A stretch of 64,000 nucleotides of DNA from Vibrio sp. STUT-A11 (GTDB lineage: Bacteria > Pseudomonadota > Gammaproteobacteria > Enterobacterales > Vibrionaceae), in assembly GCF_026000435.1 (NCBI RefSeq), contig NZ_AP026764.1, positions 248,001 to 312,000 of the forward strand, in the 5' to 3' direction. The notes beneath the pieces are model-generated. The model was not told the origin of the DNA, did no database searches, and saw only the letters and a list, made by a program, of their open reading frames with translations. This document shows, in pieces, positions 18,050 to 24,754 of this stretch (position 1 is its first letter; each line of letters begins with the position of its first letter). The translations under genes were made by a program, and so were the position numbers.

Positions 18050-19789
18050 ATGAGAACTCCACTAGATCGAGATCAGTTCTCTTCCTCGTTTCGTTTTATA
18101 AATTCATTGTTCTTAAACTGCAACGACGATCACATGCAAAATCAAGCCTTTCATCACCATTTATGCAGAAACATGACTTTCCGCCAGCGTGTTTGGGCAC
18201 TGCTATTTGTGGTCGTAAGTATTCAGTTACTATTGATAGGTGGCTACTTTCACTACATTTTATCCGAAACTCTGACACATCAGGTCAGCACACGGGCGGT
18301 GATTCAAGCACGAGAAATTGCCAGTGATCCACAGCTAATCGCGGCTATTGCAGAGCACAATGACGCCGAAGTAGTTAAACAAATCGCCCGCTTACAGAAA
18401 ATTTCCGATGCCGACTTTATTGTGGTGGGCGATAACCAAGGCATTCGTCTTGCTCATCCGGATAATCAAAAAATCGGCTATCCGATGCAGGGCGGTGATA
18501 ACGAACGAGCATTAGAGCAAGGCGAACACTATTACTCGATTCGTAAAGGTAGCCTTGGCTTTGCGATTCGGGGCAAATCTCCGGTGGTATCCCCACAAGG
18601 AGAGATTATCGGCGTGGTGTCGATTGGTTATTTATTAGATACCGTCAGTTCTTGGTTACTGTTTTACTCATATCCGTTTTTCTTCGCACTACTCATCATT
18701 TTGGCCTGCTCAACCTTGGGGGCGTGGGCCTTTTCTCGTCACGTTAAAAAACAGATGTACGGCATGGAGCCCGAAGAAATCGCGCTCTCACTTCGAGTGC
18801 AAAATTCGGTTCTGGAAGCGGTATATGAAGGTATTGTTGCCGTTGATAAACAAGGGCGCTTTTTGTCCGCCAACCAAGAAGCCCTGCGTATTCTTGGTAT
18901 TGCGCACCATTTAGACCACCTTCGCGGACGTATGGTCAACGAATTTATTACCCCCTGCGAATTTTTCTACGGCGTGAAAATGAATGGTGAGCAAGACATT
19001 CAAGAACGTCAACATGAGGTCATCACCTGTAACGGCGAGACCTTAGTTGCAACACGAGTTCGCATCTGGGAAAACGATCATGATGTTGGCTGGGTGGTCA
19101 GTTTTCGACCGCGCAACGACAAGAGTACTCTCAACTATCAGCTTAACAAGATTCGTCAACAAACCGATAATTTGCGTGTACTTAGTCATGAATACGCGAA
19201 TAAACTTTCCACTATCAGCGGATTGATACAAATTGGCGCCTATGACCAAGCACTAAAAGCCATTCGTCAAGAAACGGAAACGCATCAACAACTGATTGAT
19301 TTTATCTCGCGAACCTTCAACTCAAAAGTGATTGCTGGTCTGTTGCTTGGTAAATACACCCGCGCCCATGAATTGGGGTTAACCCTCGAGTTTGACCCGT
19401 TTTGCCAGCTAAACCATCCTCCGACACAAATTACCGAAGACGAACTTGCCGCCATTATGGGCAATCTGCTCGATAACGCGTACGAAGCCACGCTTAAAAA
19501 TCCAAACAGCGATAAACGAATCACTATTTTGCTTTCGGATTATGGTGAAAATGAGCTGATTGTCGAAGTGGCAGATAATGGCACCGGAATTCCACCCAAA
19601 ATAGCAGAATCCCTATTTGAAAAAGGAATCACAAGCAAAGAACAACCAGGCCACGGTATCGGTCTCTATCTTGTTAACCACTTTGTCACTCGCGCTGGCG
19701 GTACGATTGTGGTCGATGATGCAGAACCAGCCGGCACAATTTTTTCTTTATTTATTCCTAACATGAGTACAAAAGATGGAAACCTATGA
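18050..19789 (+). CDS. citA: Citrate sensor histidine kinase
   Basis: A 579-aa CitA/DcuS-type membrane kinase. TM1 lies at ~47-70 and TM2 at ~203-228, enclosing a periplasmic PAS domain with RLAHPD (~134) and GFAIRGKSPVV (~170), where citrate is expected to bind. A cytoplasmic PAS domain (~245-350) follows, then the phospho-acceptor His380 in VLSHEYANKLSTISGLIQ, and the ATPase motifs NLLDNAYEA, DNGTGIPP and GHGIGLYLV. The first ATG has an SD AGGAAG; it lies ~45 residues before TM1, so a later start is possible. It overlaps citB by 14 bases. Confidence 0.94.
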   Translation: MRTPLDRDQFSSSFRFINSLFLNCNDDHMQNQAFHHHLCRNMTFRQRVWALLFVVVSIQLLLIGGYFHYILSETLTHQVSTRAVIQAREIASDPQLIAAIAEHNDAEVVKQIARLQKISDADFIVVGDNQGIRLAHPDNQKIGYPMQGGDNERALEQGEHYYSIRKGSLGFAIRGKSPVVSPQGEIIGVVSIGYLLDTVSSWLLFYSYPFFFALLIILACSTLGAWAFSRHVKKQMYGMEPEEIALSLRVQNSVLEAVYEGIVAVDKQGRFLSANQEALRILGIAHHLDHLRGRMVNEFITPCEFFYGVKMNGEQDIQERQHEVITCNGETLVATRVRIWENDHDVGWVVSFRPRNDKSTLNYQLNKIRQQTDNLRVLSHEYANKLSTISGLIQIGAYDQALKAIRQETETHQQLIDFISRTFNSKVIAGLLLGKYTRAHELGLTLEFDPFCQLNHPPTQITEDELAAIMGNLLDNAYEATLKNPNSDKRITILLSDYGENELIVEVADNGTGIPPKIAESLFEKGITSKEQPGHGIGLYLVNHFVTRAGGTIVVDDAEPAGTIFSLFIPNMSTKDGNL

Positions 19790-20453
19790 CGTATTGATCG
19801 TCGAAGACGAAAGCAACATCGCCGAGTTTCACTCGTATTATTTGCAGCAAACCCTACGTTTTCGACCGATTGGCATTGCCAAAAGTGTGGCGGAAGCAAA
19901 AAAGATGATTCAATTACTAAAGCCAAAACTGGTCCTGTTGGATAACTATCTTCCAGATGGTAAAGGCATTGATTTACTTAAGGAAATAACGGCGTCGAAA
20001 AGCTCGCCCGATGTCGTTTTTATCACTGCTGCTAATGATATGGAAACGGTACGCGAAGGGGTGAGATGTGGTGTTTTTGACTACCTATTAAAGCCGATAT
20101 CGTATGACCGTTTAGCCGACTCACTGGAGCGATATCTGAAATACACCAGTTCATTAAACTCCAATGACAGTATTAACCAGCGCCATGTTGATGAGTTATT
20201 CAACTTTCAATCGAAAACTGCACATCTTCAGCAATTACCTAAAGGCATTGATGAACTAACGCTTGATAAAGTCACTGAGGCTTTTGATGAAAGTGTAGAA
20301 CTTTATACCGCTGACACGCTAGGTAAAGAGGTGGGCATCAGTAAGACCACCGCTCGTCGCTACCTTGAATTTCTCACTGCGAAAGGTTTTGTCCATGCTG
20401 TTATCCAACACGGCCGCGTTGGCCGACCAGAACGCGTTTATAAGAAGAGATAA
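19776..20453 (+). CDS. citB: Citrate response regulator
   Basis: A 225-aa response regulator of the CitB/DcuR/DpiA type. The receiver domain (1-120) shows the acidic pair Glu10-Asp11, phosphorylation site Asp56 (LVLLDNYLPDG), a Thr in FITAAND and Lys in LLKPIS. The C-terminal helix-turn-helix includes LGKEVGISKTTARRYLEFL (~180-198). It is expected to be phosphorylated by CitA and to activate both citC and citS promoters. It is the last gene of the rightward cit transcript; a strong hairpin follows. Confidence 0.94.
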   Translation: METYDVLIVEDESNIAEFHSYYLQQTLRFRPIGIAKSVAEAKKMIQLLKPKLVLLDNYLPDGKGIDLLKEITASKSSPDVVFITAANDMETVREGVRCGVFDYLLKPISYDRLADSLERYLKYTSSLNSNDSINQRHVDELFNFQSKTAHLQQLPKGIDELTLDKVTEAFDESVELYTADTLGKEVGISKTTARRYLEFLTAKGFVHAVIQHGRVGRPERVYKKR

Positions 20454-20462
20454 TGGAAAATG

Positions 20463-20501
20463 TTGGCAACACGTCACTACAAGCTTGCTGCGTGTTGCCA
20501 A
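20463..20501. terminator. Bidirectional terminator-like hairpin after citB
   Basis: A perfect 11-bp stem (TTGGCAACACG / CGTGTTGCCAA) with a 17-nt loop lies between the convergent citB and 90-aa genes. It lacks a clear T run on either side. Confidence 0.5.
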
Positions 20502-20505
20502 ATCA

Positions 20506-20778
20506 TTACAGAGTCAGGTCGGCAGGAATCACTTCCGTACCCTCAGCGATTTCGAGCGGGCTGTCTAAATTTTCACTGTGCGCCTTGCACAACGGAATCA
20601 CGTACAGTTGCTGTTCGTCATTTTGGGCTTTCACTAACACCCCATGCGTATGTTCAACAACGCAATTGACCTCACTACAATATTTATCGTTCAGAGAACT
20701 AAAGTGTTGCCAGTATGAAAGCCACTCTTGCTTCGCTTTATCATTGATTAACTCATCAGAAACATTACTTACAATCAT
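20506..20778 (-). CDS. Small Cys/His protein, possible treble-clef zinc finger
   Basis: A 90-aa protein of unknown function. Cys34 and Cys39 (CX4C), His43/His45 and a C-terminal PLCKAH (Cys64, His67) follow the pattern of small HNH/treble-clef-like bacterial proteins ending in a conserved IVPLC-x-x-H block, so a bound zinc is plausible. The nuclease residues of true HNH enzymes are not evident. There is no signal peptide. It is convergent with citB. Its promoter region (20779-21028) holds two palindromes. Confidence 0.6.
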   Translation of the reverse strand: MIVSNVSDELINDKAKQEWLSYWQHFSSLNDKYCSEVNCVVEHTHGVLVKAQNDEQQLYVIPLCKAHSENLDSPLEIAEGTEVIPADLTL

Positions 20779-20952
20779 ATGCAGACCATTTGTTTTGTTG
20801 TTTGGAATGCCTTGATTAAACCGAAAACTGCGCGGGTAAATTTCGCTTTAGCTCAAATAAAAGCATGAGCTTAATGCCCTCTTCGGTTTTTACGTTTTTT
20901 ATTGATGTGTTATCGGTCAAGGTTAGGCAAGACTGCAGCGTATTATCTGCAG

Positions 20953-20998
20953 TTTGATAATTTTATCAAAACAAATGCTCTGTATGAAAAAATTTCAT
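20953..20998. promoter_or_regulatory. Two AT-rich palindromes upstream of the 90-aa gene
   Basis: TTTGATAA-TT-TTATCAAA (20953-20970) is a perfect 18-bp dyad, and ATGAAA-AAA-TTTCAT (20984-20998) is a perfect 15-bp dyad. They lie in the 250-bp gap between the MarR gene and the 90-aa gene, both on the minus strand. Regulator unknown. Confidence 0.4.
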
Positions 20999-21028
20999 GC
21001 CGTAGGTTTAATTACGCATAAGAGTAAA

Positions 21029-21469
21029 TCAAACTGCCCTAGAATCACTTTCCAAATTAGCTTCCATCTGGGTGAGTAACTGCTGCACAACAACCAGTTG
21101 TTCGTCTTCGATACCAGATACCATTTGCTGCGCCGCCAGAATTCGAATGGATTGAATTGAGTGGTAAGCCTCTAGTCCGCTAGCCGTGAGCGTTAACATA
21201 TACAGGCGTTTATCCTGTTGACTTTGGTGACGTTCGATATAGCCGAGTTTGCCAAGCTCACTCAGCAAGCGAGTAACCTGCGCTTTGTCTTTTTTTGTGG
21301 CAACCACGATATCGTTAGCGGAGCAAGGAGCCATCTCTCCAATGTGCTGAAGCGCTAAACTCTGAAAAAACGTCAGTGGCAAATTGGAATCATCTAATTG
21401 CTTACTTATCTGAATTCGTAGTAACTGAGTGACATGAGCGACTAGTGTTACTAATGATTTACTATCCAT
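21029..21469 (-). CDS. MarR-family transcriptional regulator
   Basis: A 146-aa winged-helix repressor. The DNA-binding core (~50-100) reads CSANDIVVATKKDKAQVTRLLSELGKLGYIERHQSQQDKR, the classic MarR helix-turn-helix and beta wing. The flanking helices form the dimer. It is divergent from a DUF2798-like gene at 21535, and two matching palindromes fill the 65-bp gap, the first only 4 bases before its own start codon. This strongly suggests that it represses itself and its neighbour. No SD is visible, since the operator occupies that spot. Confidence 0.9.
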   Translation of the reverse strand: MDSKSLVTLVAHVTQLLRIQISKQLDDSNLPLTFFQSLALQHIGEMAPCSANDIVVATKKDKAQVTRLLSELGKLGYIERHQSQQDKRLYMLTLTASGLEAYHSIQSIRILAAQQMVSGIEDEQLVVVQQLLTQMEANLESDSRAV

Positions 21470-21472
21470 ATG

Positions 21473-21487
21473 GTTGATATTGTCAAC
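21473..21487. promoter_or_regulatory. MarR operator 1
   Basis: The palindrome GTTGA-TATTG-TCAAC, embedded in ATGG...CTAT, is nearly identical to the second copy 28 bases away (centre to centre). It overlaps the translation start region of the marR gene. Confidence 0.75.
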
Positions 21488-21500
21488 TATTTTATGTATG

Positions 21501-21515
21501 GTTGATTATATCAAC
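21501..21515. promoter_or_regulatory. MarR operator 2
   Basis: The palindrome GTTGA-TTATA-TCAAC has the same arms and 5-base spacer as operator 1 and ends 19 bases before the divergent membrane-protein start. Confidence 0.75.
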
Positions 21516-21534
21516 TAATTAACTGTTCAGCGAT

Positions 21535-21978
21535 ATGAAATTAAAAAAGCTTGCTATCACGTTACCAGCACCTATCTGTATCGTCGCTAGCCTTTCACTA
21601 TTTATGACTTACCTGAATCATGGCATTCAAGATGATTTTCTATGGCAATGGGGAAAAGCTTTCCTCTTTTCCCTTATCATTATTTTGCCTGTGGCCGGAT
21701 TACTTATCATGAAATTGTCCAAATGGGTTGAAGAGCAATTCCCAAGTATGAATCCACTATACCGGAAGCTTCTTTTGTGCGGGCTGATAGCGCTATCGCT
21801 TGAGTCCTTGCTCAGCATTATTTCTACGTCGACCAAGGTGCCATTCTATGAAGCAAACCAATTTCTATCAGTCTGGGCTCAAACTTTGATAAAAGCGTAT
21901 CCACTTGGTTACGTTATCGCCATGATAATGGTCTTTGTTGTTAAGCCACGAATTCAACGCGCGCTTGCCGCTGCCTGA
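21535..21978 (+). CDS. DUF2798-like small membrane protein
   Basis: A 147-aa protein with four hydrophobic segments (~10-25, 42-60, 80-96, 118-136), arranged as two similar halves. Each half has the F/Y-x-x-x-W-x-K-A/T-x-x-x-x-x-P pattern (WQWGKAFLFSLIIILP and WAQTLIKAYPLGYV) that I associate with DUF2798 proteins. The biochemical function is unknown. It is divergent from and presumably repressed by the MarR protein, which fits a stress- or ligand-induced inner-membrane protein. The SD is weak. Confidence 0.7.
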   Translation: MKLKKLAITLPAPICIVASLSLFMTYLNHGIQDDFLWQWGKAFLFSLIIILPVAGLLIMKLSKWVEEQFPSMNPLYRKLLLCGLIALSLESLLSIISTSTKVPFYEANQFLSVWAQTLIKAYPLGYVIAMIMVFVVKPRIQRALAAA

Positions 21979-22107
21979 TGCAAAGGTTATTGGATAATAA
22001 AGCGCATTAATTCGTGGTTATGCCAATCCGGATAAGCAAGTGATCAACTTAGAACGCAGCGCTCAGCGATGTTAACTCGCTAAAATGATCGACGACTTAT
22101 TTGGGTA

Positions 22108-22749
22108 TTAATGCGTTATTTTCAACCCCCTCAACACCATATCAACCACAAACTCCTGCGCTTTTTCAAACTCTTCTGTCGACAAAGGCCCGCCTTTAAT
22201 TAGCCTGATTTCAGTATCAAAGTCAGCGTAAAACTGGGTAGCTCCCCAAATCAAAAACAACAAGTGCAGTGGTTCAACCGGACGAATCAGCCCCTTATCA
22301 ATCCAGGCTTGAATGATGGTGGCTTTGCCTGCTGCCCAGTTAACCATTGGGAACTGAATTGAATCGGCAATAATAGGCGCTCCTTGAATGATCTCTTGCG
22401 CGAAGATTTTCGATTCTTTGGGATGTGTACGGCTGTATTGCATCTTGCCGACGATGTAATTTCTCAGCACGACTTCAGGCGGTAACATGGCGGCTTGCTC
22501 AGAAAAACCATCATTCCATAGCGTAAGAATGTCTTTCAATAACGCCTTATAGATGCCTGTTTTTGACTTGAAGTAGTACAGCAGGTTCGCCTTAGGTAAA
22601 TTCACTCTGTCGGCAATGGCCTGAACTGAGGTGCCTTTGTAGCCATGCTTGACGAACTCATCTGCCGCGGCTTGTAAGATTAGCTCTTCATTACGTCGTC
22701 TGATCTCACCGACATTAGCTCGTTTCGTTTGCCCTGCTTCTACAACCAA
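22108..22749 (-). CDS. TetR-family regulator, RutR-like
   Basis: A 213-aa TetR regulator. The helix-turn-helix (~20-65) contains ILQAAADEFVKHGYKGTSVQAIADRVNLPKANLLYYFKSK (described here in two pieces: AADEFVKHGYKG and PKANLLYYF), as in E. coli RutR, the uracil/thymine-responsive regulator of pyrimidine and purine catabolism. The C-terminal ligand domain also resembles RutR (FAQEIIQGAP, LFLIWGATQFYADF). It starts with TTG at 22749, placed by the strong SD AAGGAG. It is divergent from xdhA, and RutR-consensus palindromes lie before xdhA, so it likely controls the purine genes. Confidence 0.85.
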   Translation of the reverse strand: MVVEAGQTKRANVGEIRRRNEELILQAAADEFVKHGYKGTSVQAIADRVNLPKANLLYYFKSKTGIYKALLKDILTLWNDGFSEQAAMLPPEVVLRNYIVGKMQYSRTHPKESKIFAQEIIQGAPIIADSIQFPMVNWAAGKATIIQAWIDKGLIRPVEPLHLLFLIWGATQFYADFDTEIRLIKGGPLSTEEFEKAQEFVVDMVLRGLKITH

Positions 22750-22981
22750 GTTGACTCCTTATCTCTCGACTTTTTATCTCTACCAATCGTGTAATAAATA
22801 GCTTTGCATCTTAGCTGACTAAAATGCTCAACGACACTGGAGCATCGTAAATACCGTTATTCATCTGACTCATCGAGCACTTAAAAAAAGATACACGTTA
22901 CAAGATACGCGCCAACCCTGAAAACCTTCAGCTAACCTGAGCGAGCCGTTGATATCGGGAATCACCATCGCTTAGTCAAAC

Positions 22982-22995
22982 TTGATCTGCATCAA
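22982..22995. promoter_or_regulatory. FNR/ANR box
   Basis: TTGAT-CTGC-ATCAA is a perfect match to the FNR consensus TTGAT-N4-ATCAA. It lies 347 bases before xdhA and 233 bases before the TetR gene. Which promoter it serves is not clear: no good -10 is found at the class II distance on either strand. Confidence 0.65.
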
Positions 22996-23146
22996 TTCAG
23001 TGCAATATGTACGAGATTTAGCACCAAAATTGTACACAATCCAGTCAAGCCAACAGTTGCCGTCGAAATATTGGGGTTTTCCAGCATGCCTATTATGCTT
23101 GATATATAAGCCTTCAAGCCAAAAGTGGAAAGTTATTTTTTAAAAT

Positions 23147-23162
23147 ACGACCAGTTGGTCAG
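23147..23162. promoter_or_regulatory. RutR-type operator 1 upstream of xdhA
   Basis: The core GACCA-GT-TGGTC is a perfect match to the inner part of the E. coli RutR consensus TTGACCA-N2-TGGTCAA. Confidence 0.65.
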
Positions 23163-23296
23163 GTTTTTGCTTTAGTCCTAATAACAACTGGCTAATAGCA
23201 ACAACTAGGCTAGTTATGCAGAGACGAAACGAATAACAGATTCATCCTTGGCTTGTGCTTTCGACAAGACGGCGCGAGCAACTTGGGGCTCTTTAG

Positions 23297-23312
23297 TTGA
23301 CCACATGGACAG
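23297..23312. promoter_or_regulatory. RutR-type operator 2 upstream of xdhA
   Basis: TTGACCA-CA-TGGACAG matches the RutR consensus at 12 of 14 defined positions and lies 30 bases before the xdhA start codon, where bound repressor would block transcription. Confidence 0.7.
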
Positions 23313-23341
23313 GTTTTTAATAATAATGAACAGAGGAAGTT

Positions 23342-24754
23342 ATGTTAGAGCTCATGATTAATAATGATGTCGTTAAAGTGGCATCAGCAAAAGCAGATAC
23401 CATGCTTTTGAATTACCTGCGTGAACAGAAACACATGACAGGCTCTAAAGAAGGGTGTGCCAGTGGTGACTGTGGCGCTTGTACGGTAGTTGTGGTTGAT
23501 AGCGATGACGGAAATAAGCTGAGTTATCGACAAATCAATGCCTGTATCACACCAATACACGCTCTGCACGGTAAGCAGATTATTACCGTAGAGCACCTTA
23601 AGCAGAACGATCAGCTTCATCCCGTACAGCAAACCGTGGTTGATCATCACGGTTCTCAATGTGGATTTTGTACACCCGGGATTGTCATGTCGCTCTATGC
23701 GCTGTCAAAGCAAGAAGAAACGCCACAAAACCCAACTCACTTTCTTTCAGGCAACCTGTGCCGCTGCACAGGCTATGGTCCACTTATTGAAGCAGCGAAC
23801 TCAATTGCTGCAAACCATATCGATGATCCACTTAACGTTCATGAAGCCGCAGTCAAAACATGGATGGCCTCCGTCTCGGAAGAAAATGAGCCTGACTATG
23901 CTCGCCCGCAAAACCGTCAGCAACTCGCTCAGGCAATCAAGGATATGCCAGGGGCAAAAATGATCGCAGGCGGAACGGATTTATCACTTGAGGTGACTCA
24001 GCAATATAAGACTTTGCCGCAACTGATCGACTTGTCTCACGTCGATGACTTACTGACGATCACAGAAACATCAGCAGGCTGGCGCATTGGTGCGGCGGTT
24101 CCTATGACACAGGTACATGAGTTCGTAAAACAACATTTCCCAACGGCTGACGAAGTGATTGAACGCTTAGGCAGCCTGACAATTCGTAACAGAGCGACGC
24201 TGGGCGGCAGCCTTGGTCATGCCTCTCCAATTGGAGACATCGCTCCGCTGCTAATCAGCCTACATGGTCTGATTGAGCTAGATAATGGCCAAGACAAAGT
24301 GTTACTGGCGCCAGAAGAGTACATTACCGGATACCGCCAGACTGCGCTTCAGCCTAACCAATGGATCAGCGCGATTCACTTGCCGCAACTGGCTAACAAC
24401 GAGCGTCACGCCATCTATAAAGTCAGCAAACGCTACGAAGATGATATCGCGACGGTGACGTTGGGTCTGAATATGGCGTTTGGTCCCAACCAATGCGTTA
24501 CCAACTGCATCATCTCTGCCGGCGGTGTTGCGGCCAAGTCAGTACGCCTGAGCGAGTTAGAAGCCTTATTTATTGGTAAACCACTGTCGCTTTCTGTCAT
24601 TCAGCGAGCGCAGGAAATGGTCCCAACGGTCATTCACCCACTAAGTGATGTGCGAGGCAGCAATACTTATCGAATCAAACTGGTCCAGAACCTGCTTAAA
24701 CGTTTTTATTTGGAGTCTCAGAGCATTGAGACAAGGTTGGTGCAAGATGCGTAA
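23342..24754 (+). CDS. xdhA: Xanthine dehydrogenase small subunit (2Fe-2S and FAD domains)
   Basis: A 470-aa subunit that passes electrons from the molybdenum centre to NAD+. The ferredoxin-like 2Fe-2S domain has Cys39, Cys44, Cys47 and Cys68. The second 2Fe-2S helical domain has SQCGFCTPG and LCRCTGYG. From ~residue 180 an FAD-binding CO-dehydrogenase-flavoprotein domain contains MIAGGTDLSLEV and TIRNRATLGGSLGHASP. A strong SD (AGAGGAAG) precedes the ATG. It overlaps xdhB by 8 bases and is the first gene of a five-gene purine operon. Confidence 0.96.
   Translation: MLELMINNDVVKVASAKADTMLLNYLREQKHMTGSKEGCASGDCGACTVVVVDSDDGNKLSYRQINACITPIHALHGKQIITVEHLKQNDQLHPVQQTVVDHHGSQCGFCTPGIVMSLYALSKQEETPQNPTHFLSGNLCRCTGYGPLIEAANSIAANHIDDPLNVHEAAVKTWMASVSEENEPDYARPQNRQQLAQAIKDMPGAKMIAGGTDLSLEVTQQYKTLPQLIDLSHVDDLLTITETSAGWRIGAAVPMTQVHEFVKQHFPTADEVIERLGSLTIRNRATLGGSLGHASPIGDIAPLLISLHGLIELDNGQDKVLLAPEEYITGYRQTALQPNQWISAIHLPQLANNERHAIYKVSKRYEDDIATVTLGLNMAFGPNQCVTNCIISAGGVAAKSVRLSELEALFIGKPLSLSVIQRAQEMVPTVIHPLSDVRGSNTYRIKLVQNLLKRFYLESQSIETRLVQDA

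Larger units (their letters stand above)
22750..23341. promoter_or_regulatory. Long divergent control region between the RutR-like gene and xdhA
   Basis: About 590 bp with no convincing gene. It contains a perfect FNR-type palindrome (22982-22995), two RutR-type sites (23147-23162 and 23297-23312) and a small dyad AACTA-GGC-TAGTT (23203-23215). The length suggests layered control by oxygen and by purine/pyrimidine signals. I found no small-RNA terminator in it. Confidence 0.6.

Noticed and set aside
20953..20970. TTTGATAATTTTATCAAA as an FNR site
   Set aside because: The half-sites are 6 bases apart, not 4, so it does not fit the FNR consensus.
22996..23341. FNR-driven small RNA (FnrS-like) in the xdh gap
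   Set aside because: The FNR box is perfect, but I found no similarity to E. coli FnrS, no good -10 and no terminator hairpin with a T run.
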